Shown piece after piece: positions 42,707 through 52,459 of a DNA stretch of 64,000 nucleotides. Source of the DNA: Mucilaginibacter terrenus (GTDB taxonomy: Bacteria > Bacteroidota > Bacteroidia > Sphingobacteriales > Sphingobacteriaceae). The DNA lies in contig NZ_QWDE01000001.1 of NCBI RefSeq assembly GCF_003432065.1, positions 620,001 through 684,000 of the forward strand, in the 5' to 3' direction. Every line of letters starts with the position of its first letter. Position 1 is the stretch's first letter. Under the pieces are notes generated by a model. That model worked only from the letters and a program-made list of their open reading frames with translations, had not been told where the DNA came from and did not search any database. A program made the translations under genes and the position numbers.

Positions 42707-43801
42707 TTAAACTTTTTCTTTCTGGAGCATGGCCGGGATAGTACCGAATATGATCTTTAGGTCAAGCCAGAAAGAATATTTTTGAGCGTAAAAGTTATCA
42801 AGTTTTTTTCGTTCGCGTTCACTCATATCCTCTTTACCGCGTTTGCTTATCTGCCAAAGGCCTGTTAAGCCTGCAGGGCCCAAAAAGCGCATGGACCACT
42901 CGTTAGACGTAAGCATCTCTGCTTCGTAAACAGGCAGCGGACGATTACCAACTACGGACATATCGCCGCGCAAGATATTAAATAGTTGCGGGAGCTCGTC
43001 AAGACTGCTATTGCGCAGGAAATTACCCAGTTTAGTAATCCTCGGGTCGTTCTTGATCTTCACAAAAGCTGATTTTGCCACACCGGTTTCTTCGGCGGCG
43101 TATTGGTTATTGGTTTCAGAAAGCTTAGCCAGCAACTGATCCGCATCGGTACGCATAGACCTGAACTTGTAGAAGTCAAATACCTTGTACCCGGTACCAA
43201 CACGCTTACTTTTATAAAAAATAGGACCTTTTGAATCAAGCTTTATTGCCAGCGCTACAATCAGCATTATTGGCGATAAACAAATAAGCATGGTTATAGA
43301 TATGAACAGATCCAGAAACCGTTTACCGGCAGGCATTTTATAGGTGGTATCTACCTCTTTGCCAATCTCCAGCAGCTTCGGTTTTATCAGCTTGAACCTT
43401 ACCAGGAAGTTAAGCCGTTCGCGGAGGTCTGATGTTGCAAAAGGGTAGGTATAAAAGTCATGCAGTTTCAGCTTTATGGCGGTTTGTACCAAACGCTTGT
43501 CTGCACGGGTAGAAAGCATTACAATAATTACCCCATTCATCAGGAAGTTCTTGCGCAGTGTCTCCACCATTGCAAAACATTTCTCTTCCTTATCTACCTC
43601 CATTAATACGATTTCCGGAATAGTAAGTATAGATTGATTGCCCAGGTATTCGCCCAATTGTTCTACCGTATCGTTAAAAGCGAAGTGAAAGCTATCTCCC
43701 AGGTCCTTAGCTATCAGTTCCCTTAGTTCCAAACCCGCATAGGCAACGTTTATTTGCGAGCCCGAGTTCTCGTTCCAGTTAGTTGTTGTCTGATTCATCA
43801 T
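42707..43801 (-). CDS. Undecaprenyl-phosphate sugar transferase with N-terminal pseudo-receiver
   Basis: 364 residues. C-terminal 200 residues are a bacterial sugar transferase (PF02397-type): membrane helix ([19 protein letters not shown]), [24 protein letters not shown] and [21 protein letters not shown]. It transfers the first phospho-sugar to undecaprenyl phosphate. The N-terminal 130 residues have a receiver fold but the phospho-acceptor position reads LMEVD (Glu), so it probably cannot be phosphorylated. It overlaps the receiver gene by 23 bp. Confidence 0.92.
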   Translation of the reverse strand: MMNQTTTNWNENSGSQINVAYAGLELRELIAKDLGDSFHFAFNDTVEQLGEYLGNQSILTIPEIVLMEVDKEEKCFAMVETLRKNFLMNGVIIVMLSTRADKRLVQTAIKLKLHDFYTYPFATSDLRERLNFLVRFKLIKPKLLEIGKEVDTTYKMPAGKRFLDLFISITMLICLSPIMLIVALAIKLDSKGPIFYKSKRVGTGYKVFDFYKFRSMRTDADQLLAKLSETNNQYAAEETGVAKSAFVKIKNDPRITKLGNFLRNSSLDELPQLFNILRGDMSVVGNRPLPVYEAEMLTSNEWSMRFLGPAGLTGLWQISKRGKEDMSERERKKLDNFYAQKYSFWLDLKIIFGTIPAMLQKEKV

Positions 43802-44168
43802 AAACTTCCAGGGCTTGGTTGATTGCGGACTTTAAAACAGTAGGGTTAAAGGGCTTATGTATATAGGCGTCTAATTTAAACGGCATGTTTGCAACCTGCT
43901 CTTCCAGGTCATGGGCTGCTGACAGCACTATCACTGGTATATTGCGGTAAAAACCGCTGATCTTTACGTTTTTTATGAATGACTGACCATCAAAATAAGG
44001 CATCTGGAGGTCAGAGATAATGAGCTTTGGCCTGTTACCATCTTCCAGCCAGCTAAAAGCATCTATACCGTTGTTTTTTACAACGATTTCGTATTCCTTG
44101 GATAGGATGAAACTGAGAAGTTTAAGTATGCTCAGGTCGTCGTCAACAATTAGTAATGTTTTCTTCAT
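43779..44168 (-). CDS. Stand-alone response regulator receiver
   Basis: 129 residues, a single receiver domain with the acid pair DDD (10-12), phospho-acceptor Asp in LIISDLQMP (about 54), Thr/Ser in VIVLSAA and Lys in IHKPFNP. There is no output domain, so it must act by binding another protein, plausibly the pseudo-receiver of the overlapping sugar transferase. First gene of the exopolysaccharide operon. Kinase partner unseen. Confidence 0.93.
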   Translation of the reverse strand: MKKTLLIVDDDLSILKLLSFILSKEYEIVVKNNGIDAFSWLEDGNRPKLIISDLQMPYFDGQSFIKNVKISGFYRNIPVIVLSAAHDLEEQVANMPFKLDAYIHKPFNPTVLKSAINQALEVYDESDNN

Positions 44169-44392
44169 CCGTTAACTGTGGTAGTTAGTGCTATAAATAT
44201 GGCACTTTTTATTGAAAAATTTGTGTCAAAAAAATAATACGATCGGTGTTTTACAGCGATATTATCAATTGTACGATGATTAACAACTATAAGTTGTGTT
44301 AAAATATCGTGCCGATAATTGCTGTAAAATTAAACGATTTCGTTTGCAGACAGGTTTACCGAAACCAGGTGTAGTGCAATTGTTGGCAAAAA

Positions 44393-44404
44393 CCACATTT
44401 GTGG
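44393..44404 (+). promoter_or_regulatory. Candidate operator before the FGGY kinase gene
   Basis: CCACA-TT-TGTGG, a perfect inverted repeat, lies 45 bp before the kinase ATG in the 281-bp gap between divergent genes; ATTTGCAAAT follows at 44408. A repressor site is possible. No other clear signal was seen in the gap 44169-44449. Confidence 0.3.
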
Positions 44405-44449
44405 ATTATTTGCAAATATTTGAGTACGTGTAATTACCTTAGCCATCAT

Positions 44450-45955
44450 ATGTCACTACTACGTTTGAAAGCATATTTTGTTGGGATTGATTTAGGAACC
44501 GGCAGTACCAAGGCCGTGGCGACTGACGAATTGGGGAACACCATCTACACAACGCAGCAACATTACCCCACTATTACTTCTGATATTGCTTTTAACGAAC
44601 AAGATGTCAGCCTGATTTGGCAAGCGTTTAAAACGTGCCTTAATGATGTTATCGCACATTTTGAACAATCGCCTACGGCGGTTTCTTTCAGCAGTGCTAT
44701 GCACAGCATAATGCCGTTAGACGCCAACGGCAACCCATTAACCAACGCGATGATTTGGTCAGATGCCCGGAGCGGCGAAATAGCTCAATCGTTAAGAGAA
44801 TCTGTAAACGGCGAAAACTTGTACCGCACAACGGGTACAGCCATATACGCCATGTCGCCGCTTTGCAAGATCATGTGGCTGCGCGAAAACAGGCCCGAAT
44901 TATTTGCTGCAACTTACAAGTTCATATCTATTAAAGAATACATTTGGTACAAGCTGTTCGGCGTGTACGAAGTAGATCATTCTATTGCATCGGCTACCGG
45001 CATGTTTGACATTCTACAGCGCACGTGGTATCCTAAAGCTTTAGAACTGGCAGCTATAAACGCCACGCAGCTATCTGTAGCGGTAAGCACTACCTATATA
45101 CGGCGTATTACAAACGGGTCGTTTCCGGGCATAGCAGAAGAGACCGCTTTTGTAATAGGTGCCAGCGACGGTTGCTGCGCCAATCTCGGGGGTAATGCCA
45201 TACGGCCGGGCGTGGGCGCATTAACAATTGGTACCAGCGGCGCGGTTAGGGTAGGGTCAAACAAACCTGCCTATAACTATAAGGCAATGACATTTAACTA
45301 TCTGCTTAACGAGCAAACGTTTATTTGCGGTGGTGCGGTAAATAACGGCGGTGCAGCAATTGACTGGTTGTTGAAGGATTTTCTTGGTCTGGAGCCGGTA
45401 TCCGGTGTGGCTTACAACCAACTATTTAAAACTATTAAACTTATACGTGCGGGTAGCGAAGGGCTGGTATTTTTGCCATACCTGTATGCCGAGCGGGCGC
45501 CGGTGTGGGATGCGAAAAGTTCCGGGGCGTTTCTAAATATTCGCCCTAAGCATACGCAGGCACATTTTCTCCGGGCTGCGCTGGAGGGTGTATGCTTTGC
45601 GTTGAACGACGTGCTTAATGCCGTAGAAGAATCATCCAGCAAGGTAAACGAGATTGTGGCAAGCGGCGGGTTTATCTCCTCACCAGTTTGGGTACAAATA
45701 CTGGCGGACATCACCGGAAAAAAACTGGTATTGCAAGAAGGCGGCGATTCATCCGCACTGGGTGCTATTTACCTGGCAATGGAAGCTTTAGGGATTGATA
45801 TAGCACCAATATTGGCCAAAGCTGATGCAGAGGCGAAAACTATAAATCCTAATCAGGATGCGCATCAAACTTATACGAGGGTGTTTGCCGTATACCGGCA
45901 ACTATATGCCGATGTAAGATCGGCAATGCATAAACTGCACGACCTCGATCTATAA
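44450..45955 (+). CDS. FGGY-family carbohydrate kinase (gluconokinase-like)
   Basis: 501 residues from the ATG at 44450. ASKHA fold: YFVGIDLGTGSTKAV (phosphate 1), WSDARSGEIAQSL, DWLLKDF and the second signature region FLPYLYAERAPVWDAKSSGAF, VASGGFISSPVWVQILADITGKKL. The pattern is close to gluconokinase/xylulokinase FGGY kinases; the substrate cannot be fixed. It overlaps the convergent hypothetical gene by 6 bp at the 3' end. Confidence 0.9.
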   Translation: MSLLRLKAYFVGIDLGTGSTKAVATDELGNTIYTTQQHYPTITSDIAFNEQDVSLIWQAFKTCLNDVIAHFEQSPTAVSFSSAMHSIMPLDANGNPLTNAMIWSDARSGEIAQSLRESVNGENLYRTTGTAIYAMSPLCKIMWLRENRPELFAATYKFISIKEYIWYKLFGVYEVDHSIASATGMFDILQRTWYPKALELAAINATQLSVAVSTTYIRRITNGSFPGIAEETAFVIGASDGCCANLGGNAIRPGVGALTIGTSGAVRVGSNKPAYNYKAMTFNYLLNEQTFICGGAVNNGGAAIDWLLKDFLGLEPVSGVAYNQLFKTIKLIRAGSEGLVFLPYLYAERAPVWDAKSSGAFLNIRPKHTQAHFLRAALEGVCFALNDVLNAVEESSSKVNEIVASGGFISSPVWVQILADITGKKLVLQEGGDSSALGAIYLAMEALGIDIAPILAKADAEAKTINPNQDAHQTYTRVFAVYRQLYADVRSAMHKLHDLDL

Positions 45956-46354
45956 AATCATCACCCCGGGCTTGTTCACAACCGGAAGTTTAATAAAATT
46001 ATCGTCGATTATACTCTCCGGCAGGAAGATGAATTTTTTGTCGAATATTTCTTTGCCAATGTAGTAGCTGAGCCAGTACTCGTTGGTAAGCCCAAAGGTT
46101 TGCTCATCTATCGGCTCTATCAGTTTAAAGGAGTTGGCAGGTATTGTTGGAAATGCATGCCTTAGTACTGATGTTTTAACTTGTTCCCCATCCTTCTCAC
46201 CATAACCTTTCGAGGTGATCAGCACCGTTTCCAGCGGGATGTTTTTAAGGTTGATCAGGTATACATACCACACCTTTCTCTCCGCGTTCTCGCTTTCCAA
46301 TGCCACAGCTATGGCGATATCCTTAACTACATTCTGGGGAAGGTCCTTGATCAT
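45950..46354 (-). CDS. Conserved hypothetical protein
   Basis: 134 residues, cytoplasmic, all-beta-looking (WYVYLINLKNIPLETVLITSKGYGEKDGEQVKTSVLRHAFPTIPANSFKLIEPI). The sequence is recognisable as a Bacteroidota protein of unknown function; names copied from tRNA synthetase subunits occur in databases for such proteins but there is no synthetase motif here. Downstream of topA on the same strand, 87 bp away. Confidence 0.8.
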   Translation of the reverse strand: MIKDLPQNVVKDIAIAVALESENAERKVWYVYLINLKNIPLETVLITSKGYGEKDGEQVKTSVLRHAFPTIPANSFKLIEPIDEQTFGLTNEYWLSYYIGKEIFDKKFIFLPESIIDDNFIKLPVVNKPGVMIL

Positions 46355-46382
46355 GTTTTGTTATTAAAAAGTTGCAAGATTG

Positions 46383-46433
46383 TAACGCATAAATGTTGCC
46401 GCTGATTGCCATTGCAGCTACATTTATGCATTA
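46383..46433 (-). terminator. Hairpin after topA
   Basis: TAACGCATAAATGT and ACATTTATGCATTA form a 14-bp stem with one mismatch around a 23-base loop, 8 bp after the topA stop. No long T run, so efficiency is unclear. Confidence 0.6.
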
Positions 46434-46440
46434 CCTCTGA

Positions 46441-48822
46441 TTACTTCTTTTTTGGTGCCGCTTTTTTCTTTGCAGGCGCTTTAGCAGCGGGCTTTGCAGC
46501 TGCAGCTTTTCCAAACCGGCCTTTTTTTACATCTTTCGGTGCAGCATCGGCCAGTGCTTTACACTCTTCGTAGGTGAGTGATTTTGGGTCCTTATCTTTA
46601 GGTATCTTAACGTTCTGTTTTCCGAATTCAATGTAAGGACCAAAGCGGCCATTCAGCACCTTTACCGTTTCATCTTCCGGAAAACTCTTAATCAGCTTTT
46701 CGGCGTCCTTTTTACGCTTTTCATTGATAAGCTCAATTGCCTTTTCTTCGGTGACATCATGAGGGTCAATTTCTTTCGGCAACGAAATAAACCCACTGTT
46801 GTGGCTAATGTATGGCCCGAAACGGCCTATAGCCACTTTCATTACCTTACCTTCGTATTCGCCAACAACTTTTGGCAGCTTAAATAACTCCAGCGCTTCT
46901 TCAAGCGATATTGTCTCTATGCTTTGTCCGGTGCGCAAACTTGCATACAGCGGCTTCTTATCTTCGGTTTGTTCGCCAATTTGTACAAACGGCCCAAAAC
47001 GACCTATGCGTACAGATATCTTTTCGCCGGTTTCCGGGTGTACGCCCAACTCACGTTCGCCGGTAGCTTTGTCTGCTGTTTGTATGGTGCTCTCTACGTC
47101 CTTGTGGAAAGGATCGTAAAACGTGCGGATCATTTTAGTCCATTCCTGTAAACCCTGGGCAATCTCGTCAAACTGTTTTTCAACGCTGGCGGTAAAGTTA
47201 AAGTCTACAATGCCTTTAAAGTGCTGTACCAAAAAGTCGTTCACAACAGCACCTATATCTGTGGGAAATAGTTTCCCGCGTTCGGCACCGGTATTTTCGG
47301 TCTTTTCCTCTTTGCTGATATTCCCACCCTTAAGGGTTAACACGCGGAAGTTTCTTTGACGGCCCTCTCGTTCTTCCTTAACCACATAACCACGGTTTTG
47401 GATGGTAGAGATTGTAGGGGCGTAGGTAGACGGCCTGCCGATACCCAGTTCTTCCAGTTTTTTTACCAGACTGGCTTCTGTGTAACGTGCAGGCGGTCGC
47501 GAAAACCTTTCAGTAGCGTTCATTTCCTGTAGCTGCAATACCTGCCCTTTAGTTAATGGTGGCAATATGGCGTTCTCGCCGTCTGCTGTTTGGTTATCGT
47601 CATCGTCGTCGCTGCTTTCCAGGTACACTTTCAGGAAGCCGTCAAACTTCATTACTTCACCGTTGGCAACCAAATCTTCTTTACGGGTAGAGATGCCAAT
47701 CTTAGCAACAGTTTTCTCAAATTGTGCTTCGCTCATTTGCGATGCTATTGCGCGTTTCCAGATCAGGTCATACAAACGCTTTTCGGAGTTGTCGCCTTCA
47801 ATGGTATGCTTATTAAAATAAGTGGGGCGTATAGCTTCGTGAGCTTCCTGCGCACCGGCACTTTTAGTTTTATACTTACGTTGCTGGTGGTATTTATCAC
47901 CCCATGCACTGTTGATCTCGCTTGCCGCTGCAGCTAAAGCTGTGTCAGACAAGTTTACCGAGTCGGTTCGCATATAGGTAATGTTACCGCTTTCGTAAAG
48001 CTTTTGAGCCACCTGCATGGTACGCGCTACCGAGAAACCCAGTTTGCGGCTGGCTTCCTGCTGCAGGGTAGAGGTAGTGAACGGTGCGGCCGGTGAACGT
48101 TTGGTTGGCCTGGTCTCCAGAGATTTTATCTCGAAAGTTGCACTTACGCAGTCCTGAAGAAACTTTTCAGCATCCTCCTGTTTGCTAAAACGCTCTGCCA
48201 GTTCAGCTTTAAACGCGTCGCGCCCTTTGCCAAACAGGGCCACTATTTTAAAAGCGGCCTCTGATGTAAATTTATTTATTTCCCGCTCGCGGTCTACTAT
48301 TAAACGTACCGCAACCGATTGTACCCTGCCCGCAGATAATGATGGTTTTACCTTTTTCCATAGTACAGGCGATAGCTCAAAGCCCACGAGCCTGTCCAGA
48401 ACACGGCGTGCCTGTTGTGCATTTACCAGGTGGTAATCTATCTTGCGGGGGTTTTCAATAGCCTTTAAAATAGCGGGCTTGGTTATCTCATGAAAAACAA
48501 TGCGCTTGGTGTCGGCTTCCTTAAGGCCAAGGGTCTCAAAAAGGTGCCACGAAATGGCTTCTCCTTCGCGGTCCTCGTCCGATGCCAGCCAAACCATGTC
48601 GGCCTCTTTAGCTAATTTCTTTAATTCGCTTACTACCTGTTTCTTATCAGCCGGTACTTCATACCGCTGCTGAAAATTGTTGTTAATGTCAATGGCATCT
48701 TCGGACTTCACAAGGTCGCGTATATGGCCATAGCTGGACTTAACGGTAAAATCTTTCCCGAGATATCCTTCTATGGTTTTGGCTTTCGCCGGCGACTCCA
48801 CTATCAATAAATTTTTAGCCAT
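46441..48822 (-). CDS. topA: DNA topoisomerase I
   Basis: 793 residues from the ATG at 48822 (MAKNLLIVESPAKAKTIEGYLG). Toprim domain with SDEDREGEAISWHL; the active-site Tyr region is YMRTDSVNLS; the C-terminus has several repeated zinc-finger-like or Lys-rich GRFGPY units (IGRFGPYI, NGRFGPYIEF) and ends in an alanine/lysine tail. It relaxes negative supercoils. The open frame 15 codons upstream starts in a non-conserved hydrophobic stretch. Confidence 0.97.
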   Translation of the reverse strand: MAKNLLIVESPAKAKTIEGYLGKDFTVKSSYGHIRDLVKSEDAIDINNNFQQRYEVPADKKQVVSELKKLAKEADMVWLASDEDREGEAISWHLFETLGLKEADTKRIVFHEITKPAILKAIENPRKIDYHLVNAQQARRVLDRLVGFELSPVLWKKVKPSLSAGRVQSVAVRLIVDREREINKFTSEAAFKIVALFGKGRDAFKAELAERFSKQEDAEKFLQDCVSATFEIKSLETRPTKRSPAAPFTTSTLQQEASRKLGFSVARTMQVAQKLYESGNITYMRTDSVNLSDTALAAAASEINSAWGDKYHQQRKYKTKSAGAQEAHEAIRPTYFNKHTIEGDNSEKRLYDLIWKRAIASQMSEAQFEKTVAKIGISTRKEDLVANGEVMKFDGFLKVYLESSDDDDDNQTADGENAILPPLTKGQVLQLQEMNATERFSRPPARYTEASLVKKLEELGIGRPSTYAPTISTIQNRGYVVKEEREGRQRNFRVLTLKGGNISKEEKTENTGAERGKLFPTDIGAVVNDFLVQHFKGIVDFNFTASVEKQFDEIAQGLQEWTKMIRTFYDPFHKDVESTIQTADKATGERELGVHPETGEKISVRIGRFGPFVQIGEQTEDKKPLYASLRTGQSIETISLEEALELFKLPKVVGEYEGKVMKVAIGRFGPYISHNSGFISLPKEIDPHDVTEEKAIELINEKRKKDAEKLIKSFPEDETVKVLNGRFGPYIEFGKQNVKIPKDKDPKSLTYEECKALADAAPKDVKKGRFGKAAAAKPAAKAPAKKKAAPKKK

Positions 48823-48963
48823 TAACAGGTATTTTTCTGCAAAGAAACTATAAAGTAACAGAAACACAAATGTTTTTTCCGCTACAGCTCTGCACAGTTG
48901 TAAGATATAATATGGTAATGTTGTTTTGGCGAGCAGGAAAAAGCTCCCGCCAAATTGGTTTAA

Positions 48964-50052
48964 TTACAGTAAAAAGCCGCCGCCCAGTAAATCGCTGCCT
49001 TCGTAAAAAACAGCAGACTGGCCCGGTGCAATGCCGGAAACCATGTGGTCGAAAGACACCTTCATGTGATCGCCTATCTGCACAATCTTGCTTTGGGCAC
49101 CAACGTCTTTATAACGTATTTTGGTAATAGCCTCAAGCGGCTCGGTAATGCTGTCGTACTTTATCAGGTTAAGATTACGTACCCAGGCTTCTTTACGTTC
49201 CAGTTCTTCAGCTGTACCCAATACCACGGTGTTAGTATCTGCCTGTATCTGGGTAACAAACATCGGTTTGCCTAAAGCAATGCCCAGGCCTTTACGCTGG
49301 CCAATAGTATAAAAAGGATATCCCTGGTGTTTGCCTATCACGGTACCATCGGTAAGTACAAAGTTACCCGGGCCAACGCGTTCGTCCAGGTCTTCTACCT
49401 TATGGCGTAAAAAAGAACGATAGTCATTATCGGGTACAAAGCAAATCTCATAGCTTTCGCTTTTACCGGCAAGCTCTAACTGTCCCATTTCTACCGCCAT
49501 CTGGCGTATTTCGGGCTTGGAAAAGCTGCCCAGCGGGAACTTTGTCCGGGCCAGGTTCTTTTGCGATACGCCCCACAACACGTAAGACTGATCTTTATTT
49601 TCGTCCTTACCTTTAGATATAACGTACCTGCCGTTATCCTGAAGGCGGATGTTGGCATAGTGGCCCGTTGCAATAAATTCACAATCGAGCTTATCGGCGC
49701 GTTTAAGCAATGCCTCCCATTTAATGTGGGTATTGCAAAGTACGCATGGGTTTGGGGTGCGGCCAGCCAGGTATTCGTCAACAAAGTTGTCGATCACAAA
49801 ATCGCCGAACTCGTTGCGGATATCCAGTATATAATGCGGGAAACCATAGCCAACAGCAAGCGCCCTGGCATCGTTGATACTGTCGAGACTGCAGCAACCG
49901 GTTTCTTTTGAGCTGCCGCCGGAAGAGGCGTAATCCCATGTTTTCATAGTTAGGCCAATAACTTCGTAGCCCTGCTCGTGCAGCATTACTGCTGCTACCG
50001 AACTATCAACCCCGCCGCTCATGGCCACTAATATTCTTCCGTGCTTACTCAT
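48964..50052 (-). CDS. mnmA: tRNA 2-thiouridine(34) synthase MnmA
   Basis: 362 residues. PP-loop motif AMSGGVDSSVAA, active-site cysteines in NPCVLCNTHIKW and YEICFVPDNDYRSF, and GQRKGLGIALGKP are diagnostic. It thiolates U34 of Lys, Glu and Gln tRNAs; a tRNA-Lys(CTT) gene is in this window but is not a target by anticodon. A TTTGGC...GCCAAA hairpin lies between it and topA. Confidence 0.97.
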   Translation of the reverse strand: MSKHGRILVAMSGGVDSSVAAVMLHEQGYEVIGLTMKTWDYASSGGSSKETGCCSLDSINDARALAVGYGFPHYILDIRNEFGDFVIDNFVDEYLAGRTPNPCVLCNTHIKWEALLKRADKLDCEFIATGHYANIRLQDNGRYVISKGKDENKDQSYVLWGVSQKNLARTKFPLGSFSKPEIRQMAVEMGQLELAGKSESYEICFVPDNDYRSFLRHKVEDLDERVGPGNFVLTDGTVIGKHQGYPFYTIGQRKGLGIALGKPMFVTQIQADTNTVVLGTAEELERKEAWVRNLNLIKYDSITEPLEAITKIRYKDVGAQSKIVQIGDHMKVSFDHMVSGIAPGQSAVFYEGSDLLGGGFLL

Positions 50053-50060
50053 TATGGTTG

Positions 50061-50068
50061 CAAAGATA
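50061..50068 (-). promoter_or_regulatory. -7 box of mnmA
   Basis: Minus-strand TATCTTTG matches TAnnTTTG and ends 8 bp before the ATG at 50052, again a near-leaderless arrangement. Confidence 0.55.
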
Positions 50069-50278
50069 AGTGTTTAAACGTGATGTAAGGGTCAGGTTAG
50101 CGTAAAATGCCGTTACACCAATGTAGCAGCTAAAATCAAACAGGTTTTGCAAAAATCATCCTAAAGTATGAGGTAATTGTCGGCTGATTATGGCAATTTT
50201 GATGTGCTGGGTAAAACGATAGTGTTACAAGCTATACACAGTAATTAAAGTGACTATTAATATAAATAAATATACATT

Positions 50279-50683
50279 ATGAAGAAAGTAACTGGTATTG
50301 GTGGTGTTTTTTTTAAATGCGACGACGCGAAAGGCATGAACGAGTGGTATGCGAAAAACCTGGGTTTGGAGACCAGCGCGTATGGAACAACGTTTGAATG
50401 GCGGCATGCTGATGATCAATCAAAAATGGGTTCTACAACTTGGTGCGCTTTTCCAAACGATGCAAAGAACTTTGATCCGTCGACCAAGCCTTACATGATC
50501 AACTATCGTGTAGAGAATTTAACTGCCTTAGTAGAAGAACTTAAAAAAGAAAACGTAACGATTGTTGATCAGATTGCTGAGTACGATTACGGTAAATTTG
50601 TTCATATACTGGACCCTGAAGGAAACATAATAGAACTTTGGGAGCCGGGCGATGAGTCTGCTGAAGAGCAGTCTGCAGAGTAA
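50279..50683 (+). CDS. VOC-family protein (glyoxalase/bleomycin-resistance fold)
   Basis: 134 residues. Two beta-alpha-beta-beta-beta repeats: TGIGGVFFKCDDAKGMNEWYAKNLGLETS... and KPYMINYRVENLTALVEELKKENVTI ending in HILDPEGNIIELWEP. The last motif (D-P-E-G-N-x-I-E-L) carries the metal-ligand Glu. Substrate unknown. The gap before it (226 bp) holds nothing but the mnmA promoter and an AT-rich stretch. Confidence 0.9.
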   Translation: MKKVTGIGGVFFKCDDAKGMNEWYAKNLGLETSAYGTTFEWRHADDQSKMGSTTWCAFPNDAKNFDPSTKPYMINYRVENLTALVEELKKENVTIVDQIAEYDYGKFVHILDPEGNIIELWEPGDESAEEQSAE

Positions 50684-50811
50684 GTCGTTTTAAATAGGTG
50701 TTTAGGTTAACCGTACTATAACATTGAACTTCAATTAAGGACGAAGGCTAAAGTCCAAAACTAAGATGTAAGTAAAAGTGCGAAATCTGAAGAAAATTGA
50801 TGACCGATTAA

Positions 50812-51013
50812 GGGTGTCCCAAGTGTCGAAATTCTTTAGATGGTAAATCATCTTAAATCTGTTTATTATACTAATACACAGGTATTTATACCCACTCATA
50901 TGAAGTTTTTGTACTGTCCCGGGGTGTCCCGCTTACTCTAAGTAAGTACTTATTTAACAAGAACTTAACTGTTTTAGGTGTCCCGGGGTGTCCCGCTTTA
51001 AAAGCGGGACACT
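50812..51013 (+). repeat. GTGTCCC repeat element, copy B
   Basis: Left part GGGTGTCCCAAGTGTCGA (50812-50829), then a variable palindrome GGTATTTATACC (50881-50892), then the core (50909-51013): TTGTACTGTCCCGGGGTG and TCCCGCTT, 43 variable bases, ACTGTTTTAGGTGTCCC, and the closing hairpin GTGTCCCGC/GCGGGACAC. Fills the 453-bp gap between the VOC and M16 genes. Confidence 0.88.
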
Positions 51014-51078
51014 TTGCTTTGTAATTACCGCCAGGTAAAACAATAAACTGACATGAGCCTTACAACATAATAGGTGTA

Positions 51079-51113
51079 TTGATTCTTACGGATACACAAA
51101 AATTATACATTTG
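51079..51113 (+). promoter_or_regulatory. Promoter of the M16 peptidase pair
   Basis: TTG (51079-51081), a 24-bp spacer and TACATTTG (51106-51113) match the Bacteroidota pattern, with a leader of about 20 bases to the ATG at 51137. Confidence 0.5.
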
Positions 51114-51136
51114 TCAGGTTAAACACTTGTTATTAC

Positions 51137-52414
51137 ATGGTTAAATTCAACCGATTTACACTGGAAAATGGCCTCAGGGTGCTGGTACATGAAGATAGCA
51201 CCACGCCAATGGCCGTATTAAATATACTTTATGATGTAGGTGCACGTGACGAAAACCCGGATCAGACCGGTTTTGCGCACTTGTTTGAGCACCTGATGTT
51301 CGGCGGATCTGTTAACATCCCCAACTATGATGGTCCGCTTCAGCGTGTCGGCGGCGAAAACAACGCGTTCACCAGCAACGACATTACTAACTACTACATA
51401 ACGCTGCCTTCGGCAAATATCGAGACCGCTTTTTGGCTCGAGAGCGACCGGATGTTAAGCCTTGCTTTCAGCGAAAAAAGCCTGGAGGTACAGCGCAACG
51501 TTGTGATAGAGGAGTTTAAACAGCGCTACTTAAATCAGCCATACGGCGACGTTTGGTTAAGGCTGCGGCCGATGGTATACAAACAGCACCCTTACCAGTG
51601 GGCAACCATTGGCAAAACCATAAAGCATATTGAGGACGCTAAAATAGAAGACGTAAAAGCCTTCTTTCAAAAGCATTACAACCCCAGCAATGCTATAATG
51701 GTTGTTGGCGGTGATGTGAGGACAGGGCAGGTTAGGGAACTTGCCGAAAAATGGTTCGGACCAATACCGGCAGGAGAGAAGTACAACCGCAAATTACCTG
51801 TGGAAGCGCCGCAGAACGAAGAACGGCGTGAAACAGTAACGGCCAAAGTTCCGCTGGACGATGTATATATCGCGTTTCAAATGAGTAATCGTGCAGATCC
51901 AGGCTATTATGCCGTTGAATTAATATCTGACATACTTTCCAGGGGGAATTCATCCCGCCTTTATAAAAGTTTGGTAAAGGACAAGCAAATTTTCAGCGAA
52001 GTTCATGCCTACATCACCGGCAGTTTAGATAAAGGAATGTTTTTACTTGAGGGTAAACCGACAGAAGGCATCAGCATAGAGCAAGCCGAAGAGGAGCTTT
52101 GGGCCGAGCTAGAACGGCTAAAAACAGAACCTGTACCTGCAGACGAACTTACCAAGGTGAAGAATAAGACTGAGTCGACCATGGCGTTTTCAGAAATGTC
52201 CCTGCTTGACAAGGCCATGAACCTGGCTTATTATGAGCTAATGGGTGATGCAGAAGAGCTGAACCAGGAAACAGCTAAATATCTGGCTGTAACGCCTGCA
52301 CAAATACAACAGCAGGCAATAGAGATATTCCGAAAAGAGAACTCATCAACACTGATATACCTTGCTGAAAAGGTGGTACCATCGGAACAGGAGTTTTCAG
52401 AACTCGAAAATTAA
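51137..52414 (+). CDS. M16-family zinc peptidase (catalytic subunit)
   Basis: 425 residues. Inverted zinc motif HLFEH at His48-Glu51-His52 in TGFAHLFEHLMFGG; the downstream Glu ligand lies in VVIEEFKQRY (about 120). The typical insulinase/PPB domain pair follows. No signal peptide, so cytoplasmic or released by unknown means. It is paired with the non-catalytic partner 45 bp downstream, as in two-subunit processing peptidases. Confidence 0.95.
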   Translation: MVKFNRFTLENGLRVLVHEDSTTPMAVLNILYDVGARDENPDQTGFAHLFEHLMFGGSVNIPNYDGPLQRVGGENNAFTSNDITNYYITLPSANIETAFWLESDRMLSLAFSEKSLEVQRNVVIEEFKQRYLNQPYGDVWLRLRPMVYKQHPYQWATIGKTIKHIEDAKIEDVKAFFQKHYNPSNAIMVVGGDVRTGQVRELAEKWFGPIPAGEKYNRKLPVEAPQNEERRETVTAKVPLDDVYIAFQMSNRADPGYYAVELISDILSRGNSSRLYKSLVKDKQIFSEVHAYITGSLDKGMFLLEGKPTEGISIEQAEEELWAELERLKTEPVPADELTKVKNKTESTMAFSEMSLLDKAMNLAYYELMGDAEELNQETAKYLAVTPAQIQQQAIEIFRKENSSTLIYLAEKVVPSEQEFSELEN

Positions 52415-52459
52415 CAAAATGCTGAGCAGTTCTTTTGTTAAGAACTCAAAAACAAGCAC

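Noticed and set aside
44205-44230. TGGCAC resembling a sigma-54 -24 element before the EPS operon
   Set aside because: The matching -12 TTGC element is not at the right spacing, and the strand faces away from the receiver gene.
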